Source: Lachnospiraceae bacterium (GTDB lineage: Bacteria > Bacillota > Clostridia > Lachnospirales > Lachnospiraceae). From it: a stretch of DNA of 40,913 bases. The translations under genes were made by a program, and so were the position numbers. The DNA is taken from positions 1 through 40,913 of the forward strand of contig JAQXWO010000030.1 in the NCBI GenBank assembly GCA_029225485.1, read 5' to 3'. Positions 1 through 9,900 of this stretch are shown here, piece by piece (positions within the stretch are counted from its first letter, which is position 1; each line of letters begins with the position of its first letter). Below the pieces are notes generated by a model. The model searched no databases. It had not been told where the DNA came from and was given only the letters and a program-made list of their open reading frames with translations.

Positions 1-246
1 CACCGGCTGAGAGGCGGTCCATGGGAAGCGGGTGCGGAAGGTAGCTTTTGAACTGAATGGCTGAAGCCCGGGAGTCGGATTGCCGGTCGTGTATGGATGC
101 GGCAGGCGCGGGATGGAGGGTGAGTAGGTCATTCCGGGAATTCCCGTTACAGAAGACAGAGATGCAGAATATGATTCTGTAAGAAAAGGTGGTACCGCGA
201 GACATTCGCCCTTTGCATGGAGACATGCAGAGGGCGTTCATTTTTT
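1..246 (+). promoter_or_regulatory. T-box riboswitch leader of valS, 5' end cut by the window
   Basis: The canonical T-box sequence AGGTGGTACCGCG lies at 187-199. Just downstream, 207-236 forms a GC-rich hairpin (CGCCCTTTGCATG / CATGCAGAGGGCG) followed by a T run, which is the terminator that competes with the antiterminator. Upstream, the stretch around 120-165 (GAGTAGG then CGGGAATTCCCG then TTACAGA) looks like the stem III region, and 1-60 resembles the distal part of stem I. The transcription start and the base of stem I are outside the window. T-boxes sense uncharged tRNA; the gene that follows makes this a tRNA-Val sensor by inference. I could not assign the specifier codon with confidence. 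Confidence 0.9.
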
Positions 247-258
247 AAGGAGGATGTT

Positions 259-2907
259 ATGAGCAAAGAATTGGCAAAGACATACGATCCGAAGGGAATC
301 GAGGATCGGATCTACCAGAAATGGCTGGATAAGAAGTATTTTCATGCGGAAGTAAATCCGGATAAGAAACCGTTCACTATCGTGATCCCGCCGCCAAACG
401 TTACGGGGCAGCTTCACATGGGTCACGCACTGGATGAGACGATGCAGGATATCCTGATCCGCTACAAGAGGATGCAGGGCTATGAGACTCTGTGGCAGCC
501 GGGCACGGACCATGCGGCGATCGCCACGGAGGTCAAGGTCATCAACAGGCTGAAGGAGCAGGGCATCGACAAGGATGAGATCGGCCGCGAGGAATTTCTG
601 AAGCATGCCTGGGCATGGAAGGAAGAGTACGGCGGAAAGATCATCAATCAGCTGAAGAAGCTGGGCGCCTCTGCCGACTGGGACAGAGAGCGTTTTACCA
701 TGGACGAGGGCTGTTCGAAAGCCGTACAGGAGGTGTTCATCCGCCTGTATGAGAAAGGATATATTTACAAAGGTTCCAGGATCATCAACTGGTGTCCGGT
801 ATGCCAGACTTCCATTTCCGACGCGGAGGTAGAGCATGAGGATCAGGACGGCTTTTTCTGGCACATCAATTACCCGATCGTGGGCGAAGAAGGCAAGTAT
901 GTAGAGATCGCTACCACCCGTCCGGAGACGCTGCTGGGCGATACGGCAGTGGCTGTCAATCCGGAGGATGAGCGTTATCAGCATCTGATCGGAAAGATGC
1001 TGAAGCTGCCGCTGACTGACCGGGAGATCCCGGTGATCGCGGATGAATATGTAGACAAGGAATTCGGGACCGGCTGTGTAAAGATCACTCCGGCTCACGA
1101 CCCCAATGATTTTGAGGTAGGCAAGCGTCACAACCTGCCGGAGATCAATATTATGAATGATGACGCCACCATCAACGAGCTGGGCGGCAAGTATGCGGGC
1201 ATGGACCGCTACGAAGCCCGCAAAGCCATGGTGGAGGATCTGAAGGAGCTGGGACTGCTGGTGAAGGTGGTTCCCCACAATCACAGTGTCGGCACCCATG
1301 ACCGCTGCGGTACGACGGTAGAGCCGATGATCAAGCCCCAGTGGTTTGTGAAGATGGACGAGCTGGCAAAGCCTGCCATCGAGGCGGTAAAGAACGGCAG
1401 CCTGACCTTTGTGCCGGAGCGTTTCGACAAAACGTATCTCCACTGGCTGGAGAATATCCGCGACTGGTGTATTTCCCGTCAGCTCTGGTGGGGTCACCGG
1501 ATCCCGGCTTATTACTGTGATGAGTGCGGAGAGACGGTAGTGGCAGGAGAGATGCCGAAGGTATGTCCGAAGTGTGGATGTACTCATTTCAAGCAGGACG
1601 AAGATACGCTGGATACCTGGTTCAGCTCCGCACTGTGGCCCTTCTCCACACTGGGATGGCCGGACAAGACGCCGGAGATGGATTATTTCTATCCGACGGA
1701 TGTGCTGGTGACCGGTTATGACATCATTTTCTTCTGGGTCATCCGTATGGTATTCTCCGGAATCGAGCAGACCGGCAAGGTACCTTTCCACCACGTTCTG
1801 ATCCACGGACTGGTGCGGGATTCTCAGGGACGGAAGATGAGCAAGTCTCTCGGAAACGGAATCGATCCGCTGGAGATTATTGACCAGTACGGAGCAGATG
1901 CGCTTCGTCTGACACTGATGACCGGAAATGCTCCGGGCAATGACATGCGTTTCTATATGGAGCGTGTAGAGGCCTCCAGAAACTTTGCCAATAAGGTATG
2001 GAACGCCTCCAGATTTATCATGATGAACCTGGAAAAGGCAGAAGTACCGGCAGAGATTGATCTGAGCACCCTGACCGGCGCAGATAAATGGATCCTGTCC
2101 AAGGTCAACACACTGGCAAAGGTAGTGACCGAGAATCTGGATAAGTACGAGCTGGGAATCGCCGTTCAGAAGGTATATGATTTCATCTGGGAAGAGTTCT
2201 GCGACTGGTATATCGAGATGGTGAAACCGCGTCTGTACAATGACGAGGATACCACAAAGTCGGCCGCTCTCTGGACCCTGAAGACAGTACTGACCAATGC
2301 CCTGAAGATGCTGCATCCGTATATGCCGTTCATCACAGAGGAGATCTTCTGCACCCTTCATCCGGAGGAAGCATCCATCATGATCTCTTCCTGGCCGGTA
2401 TTCCGGGAGGAGTGGAACTTCGCAGAGGATGAGAAGGCAGTGGAGACCATCAAAGAGGCAGTCAGAGGCATCCGCAATGTCCGTACCGGTATGAACGTAC
2501 CGCCAAGCAAGAAGGCACACGTATTTGTAGTCTCCGGAAGTGAAGAGATCCGTCGGATCTTCGAGCACGGCAGCGTATTCTTTGCCACCCTTGGCTATGC
2601 AAGCGAGGTACACGTACAGGCTGACAAGGCAGGCATCGCTGACGATGCAGTATCCGCAGTGATCCCGGAGGCAGTGATCTATATTCCGCTGGCGGAGCTG
2701 GTAGATATCGACAAGGAAATCGAGCGCCTGAAGAAGGAAGAAGAACGCCTGACAAAGGAACTTGCCCGTTCCAATGGTATGCTGGCTAATGAAAGATTCA
2801 TCAGCAAAGCGCCGCAGGCCAAGATCGATGAGGAGAAGGCGAAGCTGGAAAAATATACCCAGATGATGGCACAGGTGAAAGAGCGCCTGGCACAGCTGGA
2901 AAAGTAA
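259..2907 (+). CDS. valS: Valine--tRNA ligase
   Basis: This class Ia aminoacyl-tRNA synthetase charges tRNA-Val with valine in the cytoplasm. The protein is 882 residues, normal for bacterial ValRS. The HIGH-type motif HMGH is at residues 53-56, after the typical PPPNVTG stretch, and KMSKS is at 526-530. The CP1 editing domain lies between them, with a Cys-rich zinc-ribbon-like insert (CDEC...CPKC) before KMSKS. A Lys/Glu-rich coiled-coil arm forms the C-terminus, as in other ValRS. I chose ATG 259 because AAGGAGG (247-253) sits in front of it; an upstream in-frame ATG at 217 lies inside the T-box terminator hairpin. The T-box leader indicates control by uncharged tRNA. A terminator follows, so it is probably a single-gene transcript. 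Confidence 0.97.
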   Translation: MSKELAKTYDPKGIEDRIYQKWLDKKYFHAEVNPDKKPFTIVIPPPNVTGQLHMGHALDETMQDILIRYKRMQGYETLWQPGTDHAAIATEVKVINRLKEQGIDKDEIGREEFLKHAWAWKEEYGGKIINQLKKLGASADWDRERFTMDEGCSKAVQEVFIRLYEKGYIYKGSRIINWCPVCQTSISDAEVEHEDQDGFFWHINYPIVGEEGKYVEIATTRPETLLGDTAVAVNPEDERYQHLIGKMLKLPLTDREIPVIADEYVDKEFGTGCVKITPAHDPNDFEVGKRHNLPEINIMNDDATINELGGKYAGMDRYEARKAMVEDLKELGLLVKVVPHNHSVGTHDRCGTTVEPMIKPQWFVKMDELAKPAIEAVKNGSLTFVPERFDKTYLHWLENIRDWCISRQLWWGHRIPAYYCDECGETVVAGEMPKVCPKCGCTHFKQDEDTLDTWFSSALWPFSTLGWPDKTPEMDYFYPTDVLVTGYDIIFFWVIRMVFSGIEQTGKVPFHHVLIHGLVRDSQGRKMSKSLGNGIDPLEIIDQYGADALRLTLMTGNAPGNDMRFYMERVEASRNFANKVWNASRFIMMNLEKAEVPAEIDLSTLTGADKWILSKVNTLAKVVTENLDKYELGIAVQKVYDFIWEEFCDWYIEMVKPRLYNDEDTTKSAALWTLKTVLTNALKMLHPYMPFITEEIFCTLHPEEASIMISSWPVFREEWNFAEDEKAVETIKEAVRGIRNVRTGMNVPPSKKAHVFVVSGSEEIRRIFEHGSVFFATLGYASEVHVQADKAGIADDAVSAVIPEAVIYIPLAELVDIDKEIERLKKEEERLTKELARSNGMLANERFISKAPQAKIDEEKAKLEKYTQMMAQVKERLAQLEK

Positions 2908-2919
2908 TCAGATTTAACG

Positions 2920-2963
2920 AATCCATGAAAAGCGTGCAAAGCCATGCTTTTCATGGATTTTTC
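2920..2963 (+). terminator. Rho-independent terminator after valS
   Basis: A perfect 13-bp stem (2921-2933 ATCCATGAAAAGC with 2946-2958) is followed by a short T tract. It lies 13 bases past the valS stop and separates valS from the next gene. Confidence 0.85.
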
Positions 2964-3034
2964 TATGTTTTCATTCCATGGAAAATATGTTAGTATAGGT
3001 AGGACAGATCAACAGAATGGAAATGAGGAGACAT

Positions 3035-4390
3035 ATGGAAAATAAAACAAATGATTTTACAAGCGGCAGTATATTTGTGAAACTGCTGAAATTCATGATG
3101 CCGGTTCTGGGGGCATTGATCCTGCAGGCCATGTATGGTGCGGTGGATATTCTGGTAGTCGGCTGGTTCGGAACGACAGCCGGGATTTCCGGTGTGTCTA
3201 CGGGAAGTGTGATCGTAAATCTTGTGACTTTTACCGTGACAGGTCTTTCTATGGGAATCACGGTTCTCATCGGCAGATATATTGGAGAACGCCGGCCGGA
3301 GCGGGTGGGAAAGGTGATTGGCGGTGCCATCTGCTTTTTCGCGGCGGCGGCAGTCATACTGGCGGCAGTGATGCTGCTCTTTGCGAGGCCTTTTGCCATC
3401 CTGATGCAGGCGCCGCAGGAAGCTCTTGACCTGACGGTGACCTATGTTCGTATCTGCGGTGTGGGCATTCTGTTTATCATTGCCTACAATCTGATCAGCA
3501 GTATTTTTCGCGGTATGGGCAATTCCAGACTGCCTCTGATCTTTGTGGCGATTGCATGTGTGACCAATATTTTTGGTGATCTTTTCTTTGTGGCAGTTCT
3601 GAAAATGAATGTGGCGGGAGCGGCGCTTGCCACAGTGATGGCACAGGCGGTCAGTGTAGTGCTGTCCCTGGTGATCATCCGGCGCCAGGAGCTTCCGTTC
3701 ACTATGAGCAGGAAGGACATCTGCTTCAACCGGGAAATCAAAAATTTTGTAAGGGTAGGTACACCCATTGCATTTCAGGAGATCCTGACGCAGCTTTCTT
3801 TTCTGGCTCTTTGTGCGTTCATCAACCGGCTGGGACTGGATGCTTCTTCCGGATACGGCGTGGCCAATAAGATCGTCAGCTTTGTCATGCTGGTGCCCGG
3901 TGCGCTGATGCAGTCCATGTCCGCTTTTGTGGCTCAGAATGTGGGAGCGGGAAAGGAAGACCGCGCGCGGAAAGCGATGCTGACGGGGATGGGGATCGGA
4001 GCATCCATCGGCGTCGTGATTATGATACTGGCATATTTCAGAGGAAATCTGCTTTCGATGATATTTACTCAGGATGCGGCAGTCATTGCCCGCTCCGCGG
4101 AGTATCTGAAAGGTTTTGCACCGGAAGCGATCGTCACCAGTGTTCTCTTCAGCTTTATCGGATACTATAACGGACACAGCCAGACATTTTTTGTCATGCT
4201 GCAGGGAATCGCTCAGACTTTTATCGTTCGTCTTCCCATGTCTTATTTTATGAGTATGCGGCCGGGAGCAAGCCTGACGGAGATCGGTCTGGCTGCACCC
4301 TGTGCTACGGTATTTGGCATTGTTTTGAATGTAGTATTCTACTTATATTTTACAAAAAGGGAACATATCAGAGACGAAAAGTCTCTGTAA
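3035..4390 (+). CDS. MATE-family multidrug/Na+ antiporter
   Basis: A 451-residue polytopic membrane protein of the MATE exporter family, which moves cationic drugs or metabolites out of the cell using Na+ or H+. The N-terminal stretch (LLKFMMPVLGALILQAMYGAVDILVVGWF) has the MATE hallmark of a first helix with Pro and Gln and an ADxxxVG-like turn. About twelve hydrophobic segments follow in two halves, which is family-typical in length and layout. ATG 3035 is preferred because AGGAG at 3025-3029 precedes it; an in-frame ATG at 3017 has no comparable ribosome site. It lies 33 bases upstream of rarA with no terminator between, so it may share a transcript with the repair genes. The substrate cannot be told from sequence. 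Confidence 0.85.
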   Translation: MENKTNDFTSGSIFVKLLKFMMPVLGALILQAMYGAVDILVVGWFGTTAGISGVSTGSVIVNLVTFTVTGLSMGITVLIGRYIGERRPERVGKVIGGAICFFAAAAVILAAVMLLFARPFAILMQAPQEALDLTVTYVRICGVGILFIIAYNLISSIFRGMGNSRLPLIFVAIACVTNIFGDLFFVAVLKMNVAGAALATVMAQAVSVVLSLVIIRRQELPFTMSRKDICFNREIKNFVRVGTPIAFQEILTQLSFLALCAFINRLGLDASSGYGVANKIVSFVMLVPGALMQSMSAFVAQNVGAGKEDRARKAMLTGMGIGASIGVVIMILAYFRGNLLSMIFTQDAAVIARSAEYLKGFAPEAIVTSVLFSFIGYYNGHSQTFFVMLQGIAQTFIVRLPMSYFMSMRPGASLTEIGLAAPCATVFGIVLNVVFYLYFTKREHIRDEKSL

Positions 4391-4423
4391 AAGATTGGAA
4401 GAAAGCTGCAGGGAGGGATTGTG

Positions 4424-5752
4424 ATGCGGCAGATGAGTTTGTTTGATATGGCGGATGGCTGTGACAGGAGTGCTCCGCTGGCCAGCCGTCTGAGACCGGA
4501 ATCTCTCGACGAATACGTCGGACAGGACCATCTGGTGGGGCGGGGGATGATCCTGCGTCAGCTGATCGAGCGGGATCAGGTTTCTTCCATGATATTCTGG
4601 GGTCCTCCCGGAGTGGGGAAGACAACGCTGGCCCGGATCATCGCCAGGCAGACACGGGCAGAATTTGTGGAATTCAGTGCTGTAAACAGCGGAATCAAAG
4701 AAATCAAAGAGATCATGAATCAGGCAGAACAGAGCCGCCGCATGGGGATGCGGACGCTTCTCTTTGCGGATGAGATCCATCGTTTCAACAAAGCACAGCA
4801 GGATGCATTTCTTCCTTATGTGGAAAAGGGCAGTATCATTCTGGTAGGGGCTACCACGGAGAATCCTTCGTTTGAGATCAACTCGGCACTCTTGTCACGC
4901 TGTAAGGTATTTCTGCTGAAAGCGTTGGGGGAAAAAGATCTGCTGAAGCTGCTGCATCATGCCCTTGCCAGTCCGAAAGGATTCGGCAATCTGGATATCG
5001 CAGTGAAGGAGGATCACCTGGAGGCCATTGCCCGGTTTGCCAACGGGGATGCCCGGACAGCGCTGAATACGCTGGAGATGGCTGTCCTGAACGGTGAGAT
5101 GGATCAGAACGCCCGGCTGTGTGTCAGCGATGAGATACTGGCTCAGTGCATGAACCGCCGGTCTTTGCTGTATGACAAGACCGGAGAAGAACATTACAAT
5201 CTGATTTCCGCCCTCCACAAATCCATGCGCAACAGTGACCCGGACGCGGCGGTCTACTGGATGTGCCGGATGCTGGACGGAGGAGAAGATCCCCTGTATA
5301 TTGCCCGCCGTCTGGTGAGGTTTGCCAGCGAAGATATTGGAATGGCCGATTCCCAGGCACTGCAGGTGGCAGTGAATGCGTATCAGGCATGTCATTTCCT
5401 GGGAATGCCGGAGTGTGACGTCCATCTGACACACGCGGTGGTCTACCTTGCCATGGCGCCGAAGTCAAATGCTCTGTATCGTGCCTGCGAGTCGGCCAAA
5501 GAGGATATCCGGCGCATGCCGGCGGAGCCTGTGCCTCTGCAGATCCGTAATGCACCCACGAATCTGATGAAGGATCTCCATTACGGGGAGGGTTATATTT
5601 ATGCGCACAGTACGGAGGAAAAGCTGACCAGGATGCGGTGCCTGCCGGATACTCTGGCAGGGAAAAGATATTATGAGCCGACAGAGGAAGGGCAGGAGAA
5701 GAAGGTCAAAGAACGACTGGAAGAGATTCTGGAATGGAAAAGCAGGGAATGA
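4424..5752 (+). CDS. rarA: Replication-associated recombination protein A (RarA/MgsA), AAA+ ATPase
   Basis: RarA is a clamp-loader-like AAA+ ATPase acting at stalled replication forks and on SSB-coated DNA ends. The 442-residue protein shows the family opening (LASRLRPESLDEYVGQDHLV), Walker A GPPGVGKT at residues 60-67, Walker B LLFADEIHRFN with D116 and E117, a sensor-1 region (VGATTENPSFEIN) and the C-terminal tetramerisation and replisome-binding part (AVYWMCRMLDGGEDPLYIARRLVRFASEDIG and following). Length is normal for the family. GGGAGG at 4411-4416 fits ATG 4424 better than the GTG directly upstream. It heads the repair genes that continue with addB and addA; a small kinase-like gene lies between. 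Confidence 0.93.
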   Translation: MRQMSLFDMADGCDRSAPLASRLRPESLDEYVGQDHLVGRGMILRQLIERDQVSSMIFWGPPGVGKTTLARIIARQTRAEFVEFSAVNSGIKEIKEIMNQAEQSRRMGMRTLLFADEIHRFNKAQQDAFLPYVEKGSIILVGATTENPSFEINSALLSRCKVFLLKALGEKDLLKLLHHALASPKGFGNLDIAVKEDHLEAIARFANGDARTALNTLEMAVLNGEMDQNARLCVSDEILAQCMNRRSLLYDKTGEEHYNLISALHKSMRNSDPDAAVYWMCRMLDGGEDPLYIARRLVRFASEDIGMADSQALQVAVNAYQACHFLGMPECDVHLTHAVVYLAMAPKSNALYRACESAKEDIRRMPAEPVPLQIRNAPTNLMKDLHYGEGYIYAHSTEEKLTRMRCLPDTLAGKRYYEPTEEGQEKKVKERLEEILEWKSRE

Positions 5753-5768
5753 TCCGGAGGGAAAACAG

Positions 5769-6296
5769 ATGGAGATTATGCGCATAAATGAAAAAGAATA
5801 TGAGATCATAAAGCTTCTGGGCAAAGGAAAAGGCGGTTATTCTTATCTTGCCTTGGATGGCAGCGGGAAATATGTTCTGAAGCAGATTCATCACGAACCG
5901 TGTGATTACTATCAGTTCGGCAATAAGATCGAGTCTGAACTGCGGGATTATGAGACACTGGTACAGGTGGGGATCCGCATTCCGAAGCTGCTGCAGGTGG
6001 ATGTGCCTGCCGAGCGGATCCTGAAAGAATATATTGATGGTCCTACGGTAGATCAGCTTGTGAAAACAGGACGGATGCAGGAATCCTATTACGGTCAGAT
6101 CCATGAAATGTGCCGTCTGCTGTATGATGCGGGACTGAATATTGATTATTATCCCACCAATTTTGTAGTACAGGATGGGAAGCTTTACTATATTGATTTT
6201 GAGTGTAATACATACATGGAAGAATGGAATTATGAGAACTGGGGAAGCAGATACTGGAGCATGACGGACGAATTCCGAAAGGCATTTATGAGCTGA
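5769..6296 (+). CDS. Small protein-kinase-fold protein (RIO/Bud32-like minimal kinase)
   Basis: A 175-residue protein with the core pieces of a protein kinase in the right order: a Gly-rich loop GKGKGGYSY (residues 18-26), a VLKQ lysine (K38), a catalytic-loop-like stretch with D126 and N131 spaced five apart as in HRDxKxxN, and a DFE triad (143-145) in place of DFG. The HRD histidine-arginine pair is absent (NIDYYPTNF). It is much shorter than a canonical Ser/Thr kinase and lacks most of the C-lobe, as do RIO and Bud32 kinases. The start is ATG 5769 after CCGGAGGG. It lies 16 bases after rarA and just before addB, so it is probably co-transcribed with them. Its substrate is unknown; small-molecule phosphorylation is also possible. 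Confidence 0.7.
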   Translation: MEIMRINEKEYEIIKLLGKGKGGYSYLALDGSGKYVLKQIHHEPCDYYQFGNKIESELRDYETLVQVGIRIPKLLQVDVPAERILKEYIDGPTVDQLVKTGRMQESYYGQIHEMCRLLYDAGLNIDYYPTNFVVQDGKLYYIDFECNTYMEEWNYENWGSRYWSMTDEFRKAFMS

Positions 6297-6343
6297 ACCG
6301 ATATACCTGAAGGAAAGCAATGGCTGGAAAGGAGCAGCAGTCT

Positions 6344-9300
6344 ATGTCACTTCAATTGATACTTGGAAATTCCGGAAGCGGAAAATCTCACCTGATGTAT
6401 CAGAAGATCATCAACGCGTCCATAGAGCATCCCGGGCAGAATTTTATGGTGATCGTGCCGGAACAGTTTACCATGCAGACCCAGAAGGAGCTGGTCATGC
6501 TCCATCCCAGGAAGGGTATCATGAATATTGATGTGCTGAGCTTTCCGCGGCTGGCGCACCGTATTTTTGAGGAAACAGGAGAAGACCGTCGTCTGGTGCT
6601 GACAGAGACCGGCAAGAACCTGATGGTCCGCAGGATCGCCATGGAGCTGGAAGGGGAGCTTCCTGTGCTGGGCAGCAGGATGAACCGGACCGGCTACGTT
6701 TCCAAAGTAAAATCCATCCTGTCAGAGCTGATGCAGTATGAAGTCACAGTATCCGAGCTGTCAGATATGATCGATCGGGTGGCGGACCGGCCGCTGCTGC
6801 AGGCGAAACTTCTGGATGTCCGAAAGCTGTATGCGGCGTTTCTGGAAGACCAGAAGGACCGATTTGTAAAGCCGGAGGAGCTGCCGGATATTTTGTGCAG
6901 GGCAGCGGAACATTCAGCTCTGCTGCGGAACAGTACTCTGGCTTTTGACGGATTTACCGGTTTCACACCTTCTCAGGTCAATGTGCTGAAGGTACTGATG
7001 CGGCTCTGCCCCCAGATTTATGTCACTGTGACCATCGATGCCAGAGAAAACTGGACGGGAGCTTATGAAGACCACGAACTGTTTGCTTTGAGCAAAAAGA
7101 CGATCCGCACGCTTCTGGATACGGCACGGGAGGCGGCATCTGTCAGCGAACATCCCTTTGAGATACAGGAGCCGGTTGTTCTGGGACGGTATGAGAATCC
7201 GCGTTTTCCACAGAAAAAGGAGCTGTACCATCTGGAGCAGAACCTGTTTCGCCCGAGACGGCAGATCTACCGCAGGAGAATGCAGCCGCGGGATGTGGAA
7301 GACAATTTGTCTTCCCGGTCCGTCAGAGCGGAGCGTGCAGAGTATGATCCTTCCGCTTGTCAGGATAGTGAAATATCTCTTCACGAATCTGCAGATCCCG
7401 CAGGTGAGACTGCCTTTGCTGCCCGGACGATCAGCCGTCTGGTGCGGGAGGAAGGATACCGTTATTATGAGATCGCAGTCATTACAGGTAATCTTGCCTC
7501 TTATGAAAATCATGTCCGGAAAATCTTTGAACAGTATGAGATCCCCTGTTTTATCGATCAGACACGTTACATTCTCCTGAATCCCTGCCTGGAATTTGTG
7601 CGCAGCGCACTGGCGGTGGCAGAGCAGGATTTTTCCTGTGAATCTGTGATCCGGTATCTGAGGACCGGGCTGGCAGGGCTTTCGGAGGAGGAGACCGATC
7701 GTCTGGAAAATTTTCTGCTGGCCTCCGGTATCCGGGGCAGGAAGCGCTGGGAGGAGACCTGGACCTGGCACAGGGATGGACAGATGCAGGAGGAGATAGA
7801 GGAATATAACCGGTACCGGGAGACGGTACTGGAACAGCTGGGGGATTTTTCCGCGCAGATGAAGAAAAAAAGTGCGCCGCTCAGAGAGGATGCGGAGGCG
7901 CTGTATGAACTGATGGTATCATGTCATCTGCAGCAGAAGCTGAAAGAGCAGGAGCAGATGTTTCTGGAACGTCAGGAGCCGGAGCTGGCCGGAGAATACA
8001 GTCAGATCTACGGGATCCTGATCGGACTTCTGGATGAGATGGTGGAACTTCTCGGGGAGGAACAGATGTCAGGCCGTGAATTTTCAGATATTCTGGATGC
8101 TGGCTTTGAGGAGGCAAAGGTAGGAATCATTCCGCCCGGGATCGATCAGGTACAGATCGGTGATATTGAGCGGTCCCGCCTTTCTCATGTCAGGGCGCTC
8201 TTTTTTCTTGGACTGAATGACGGCTGGGTACCTTCCAGGGGAGATGACGGAGGGATCCTGTCTGATATGGAGCGGGAGCTTCTGGAAAACCGGGGCGCGG
8301 ATCTGGCGCCTACCGGCAGGGAAGACGGATATATTCAGCGTTTTTATCTGTATCAGAATCTGACGAAGCCGGAAGAACATCTGTATTTGTCCTGGTGCAG
8401 AAGCGGCAGTGACGGCACTGCCATGCGGCCCTCTTATCTGGTCTCTGTGATCAGCAGGATGTTTCCGGAGCTGGGAATCCGTGACGAGGAAAAGGTTCAG
8501 AATTCTCTGTATCAGATCACAGCCCCGGCAAACGGCATGAAGTATCTCACAGATGGTCTGCGGTCCGCCAGAGAAGGGCAGGAGACAGCAGAATGGCGGG
8601 AGGTGTACCGGACCTATCTGCTGGATGAAGGATATCGCCGGAGAGTCCGGGAACTGACACGGGCGGCCTTTCTGCGGGGAGATGAAGGTCATCTGACGTA
8701 TACGACCTCCAGAGAGCTTTACGGGGAAGTACTGCAGAACAGCGTGACCAGGCTGGAACAGTTTGCAGCCTGTGCCTTTGCGCATTTTGCGGCTTATGGT
8801 CTGCGGCTGCAGGAACGGGAACTGTATGGCATACGGCCGGTGGACCTGGGCATCATTTTTCACCGTTCTATGGAGCTCTTTTCCAGAAGGCTTCAGGCAG
8901 GGCCCTACGAGTGGGATACGATACCGGAAGAGATCCAGCAGGAGCTGATGGATCAGTGTGTGGATGAGGCTGCCGACGCATACGGAGAAAAGGTATTTCA
9001 CAGCAGCGCAAGGGCGGAATATACGATTCAGAGGATAAAACGTATCCTGGGCCGCAGCGTCTGGGCACTTCATCAGCAGCTGATATCCGGCAGCTACCGG
9101 CCGAAGAGTTTTGAGGTCTCTTTTGAATCGCTGGGAGATCTGGAATCGGTGAATGTGAAACTGGAGCAGGGAGGGCGCATGCGTCTGCAGGGCAGGATTG
9201 ACCGGATCGATACCTGTGAGACAGAGGACAGCGTATATTTAAAGGTGATCGACTACAAATCCGGTATGACCCAGTTTGATCCGGTATCGCTGTATTACGG

Positions 9301-9877
9301 ACTTCAGCTGCAGCTCATCGTCTATCTGAATGCAGCCCTTGAGATGGAGGAGCGGGTGAGCCGGGGCAGGAAAACGGTGCCTGCGGGGATCTTTTATTAC
9401 CATATGCAGGATCCCGTGCTGGAGCGAGAGGGAGATATGGAAGAAGAGAAGGTGCGGGAAAAACTGCTGAAAAAGCTGAAGCCGGACGGTATTTTAAACA
9501 GCGACCGGGAGATCCTTCAGACACTGGATCACCATATGGGAAGTGATTCTCTGGTAATCCCTGCCGCACTGAAAAAAGACGGTACCCTGAAGGCCGGTTC
9601 CAGCGCCATCTCCACCGAACAGTTTGGGTCACTCTGCCATTTTGTGAGAAAAAAGCTGAAAGAAACGGGAGAGCGCATGATGGAGGGTGAGATCGCACCG
9701 CATCCGGTGAAGAACGGACAGCAGTCTGCCTGCGATTTCTGCGAGTATGCGGATGTCTGTGGATTTGACCGGAAGCTTCCGGGGATGTGTGAGCAGAAAC
9801 TGCCGGGCATGAGTAAGGATGAAGCATGGAAGCGTATTTTTGAGGAAGGTATGAGTGACGGTGACAGTACTCAGTGA
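6344..9877 (+). CDS. addB: ATP-dependent helicase/nuclease subunit B (AddB)
   Basis: AddB partners AddA in the enzyme that resects double-strand DNA breaks and recognises Chi-like sites in Gram-positive bacteria. The 1177-residue protein begins with a P-loop (GNSGSGKS, residues 8-15) and ends in a RecB-type nuclease with VIDYKSG (D970, K972). The iron-sulfur ligands are C810, C1130, C1133 and C1139, with the spacing expected of the AddB Fe-S nuclease. AAAGGAG at 6328-6334 supports ATG 6344, and family members start just before the P-loop; an in-frame ATG at 6320 with AAGGAA upstream is the alternative (8 residues longer). addA follows after 23 bases. Confidence 0.95.
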   Translation: MSLQLILGNSGSGKSHLMYQKIINASIEHPGQNFMVIVPEQFTMQTQKELVMLHPRKGIMNIDVLSFPRLAHRIFEETGEDRRLVLTETGKNLMVRRIAMELEGELPVLGSRMNRTGYVSKVKSILSELMQYEVTVSELSDMIDRVADRPLLQAKLLDVRKLYAAFLEDQKDRFVKPEELPDILCRAAEHSALLRNSTLAFDGFTGFTPSQVNVLKVLMRLCPQIYVTVTIDARENWTGAYEDHELFALSKKTIRTLLDTAREAASVSEHPFEIQEPVVLGRYENPRFPQKKELYHLEQNLFRPRRQIYRRRMQPRDVEDNLSSRSVRAERAEYDPSACQDSEISLHESADPAGETAFAARTISRLVREEGYRYYEIAVITGNLASYENHVRKIFEQYEIPCFIDQTRYILLNPCLEFVRSALAVAEQDFSCESVIRYLRTGLAGLSEEETDRLENFLLASGIRGRKRWEETWTWHRDGQMQEEIEEYNRYRETVLEQLGDFSAQMKKKSAPLREDAEALYELMVSCHLQQKLKEQEQMFLERQEPELAGEYSQIYGILIGLLDEMVELLGEEQMSGREFSDILDAGFEEAKVGIIPPGIDQVQIGDIERSRLSHVRALFFLGLNDGWVPSRGDDGGILSDMERELLENRGADLAPTGREDGYIQRFYLYQNLTKPEEHLYLSWCRSGSDGTAMRPSYLVSVISRMFPELGIRDEEKVQNSLYQITAPANGMKYLTDGLRSAREGQETAEWREVYRTYLLDEGYRRRVRELTRAAFLRGDEGHLTYTTSRELYGEVLQNSVTRLEQFAACAFAHFAAYGLRLQERELYGIRPVDLGIIFHRSMELFSRRLQAGPYEWDTIPEEIQQELMDQCVDEAADAYGEKVFHSSARAEYTIQRIKRILGRSVWALHQQLISGSYRPKSFEVSFESLGDLESVNVKLEQGGRMRLQGRIDRIDTCETEDSVYLKVIDYKSGMTQFDPVSLYYGLQLQLIVYLNAALEMEERVSRGRKTVPAGIFYYHMQDPVLEREGDMEEEKVREKLLKKLKPDGILNSDREILQTLDHHMGSDSLVIPAALKKDGTLKAGSSAISTEQFGSLCHFVRKKLKETGERMMEGEIAPHPVKNGQQSACDFCEYADVCGFDRKLPGMCEQKLPGMSKDEAWKRIFEEGMSDGDSTQ

Positions 9878-9900
9878 AAAGAGGACGAGGAGGAGTCAGA

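Noticed and set aside
238-2613. Long minus-strand frame of 791 residues opposite valS
   Set aside because: It is the antisense shadow of valS, whose codon bias keeps that frame open. Its product is low-complexity and matches no family, and no minus-strand ribosome site or promoter is visible.
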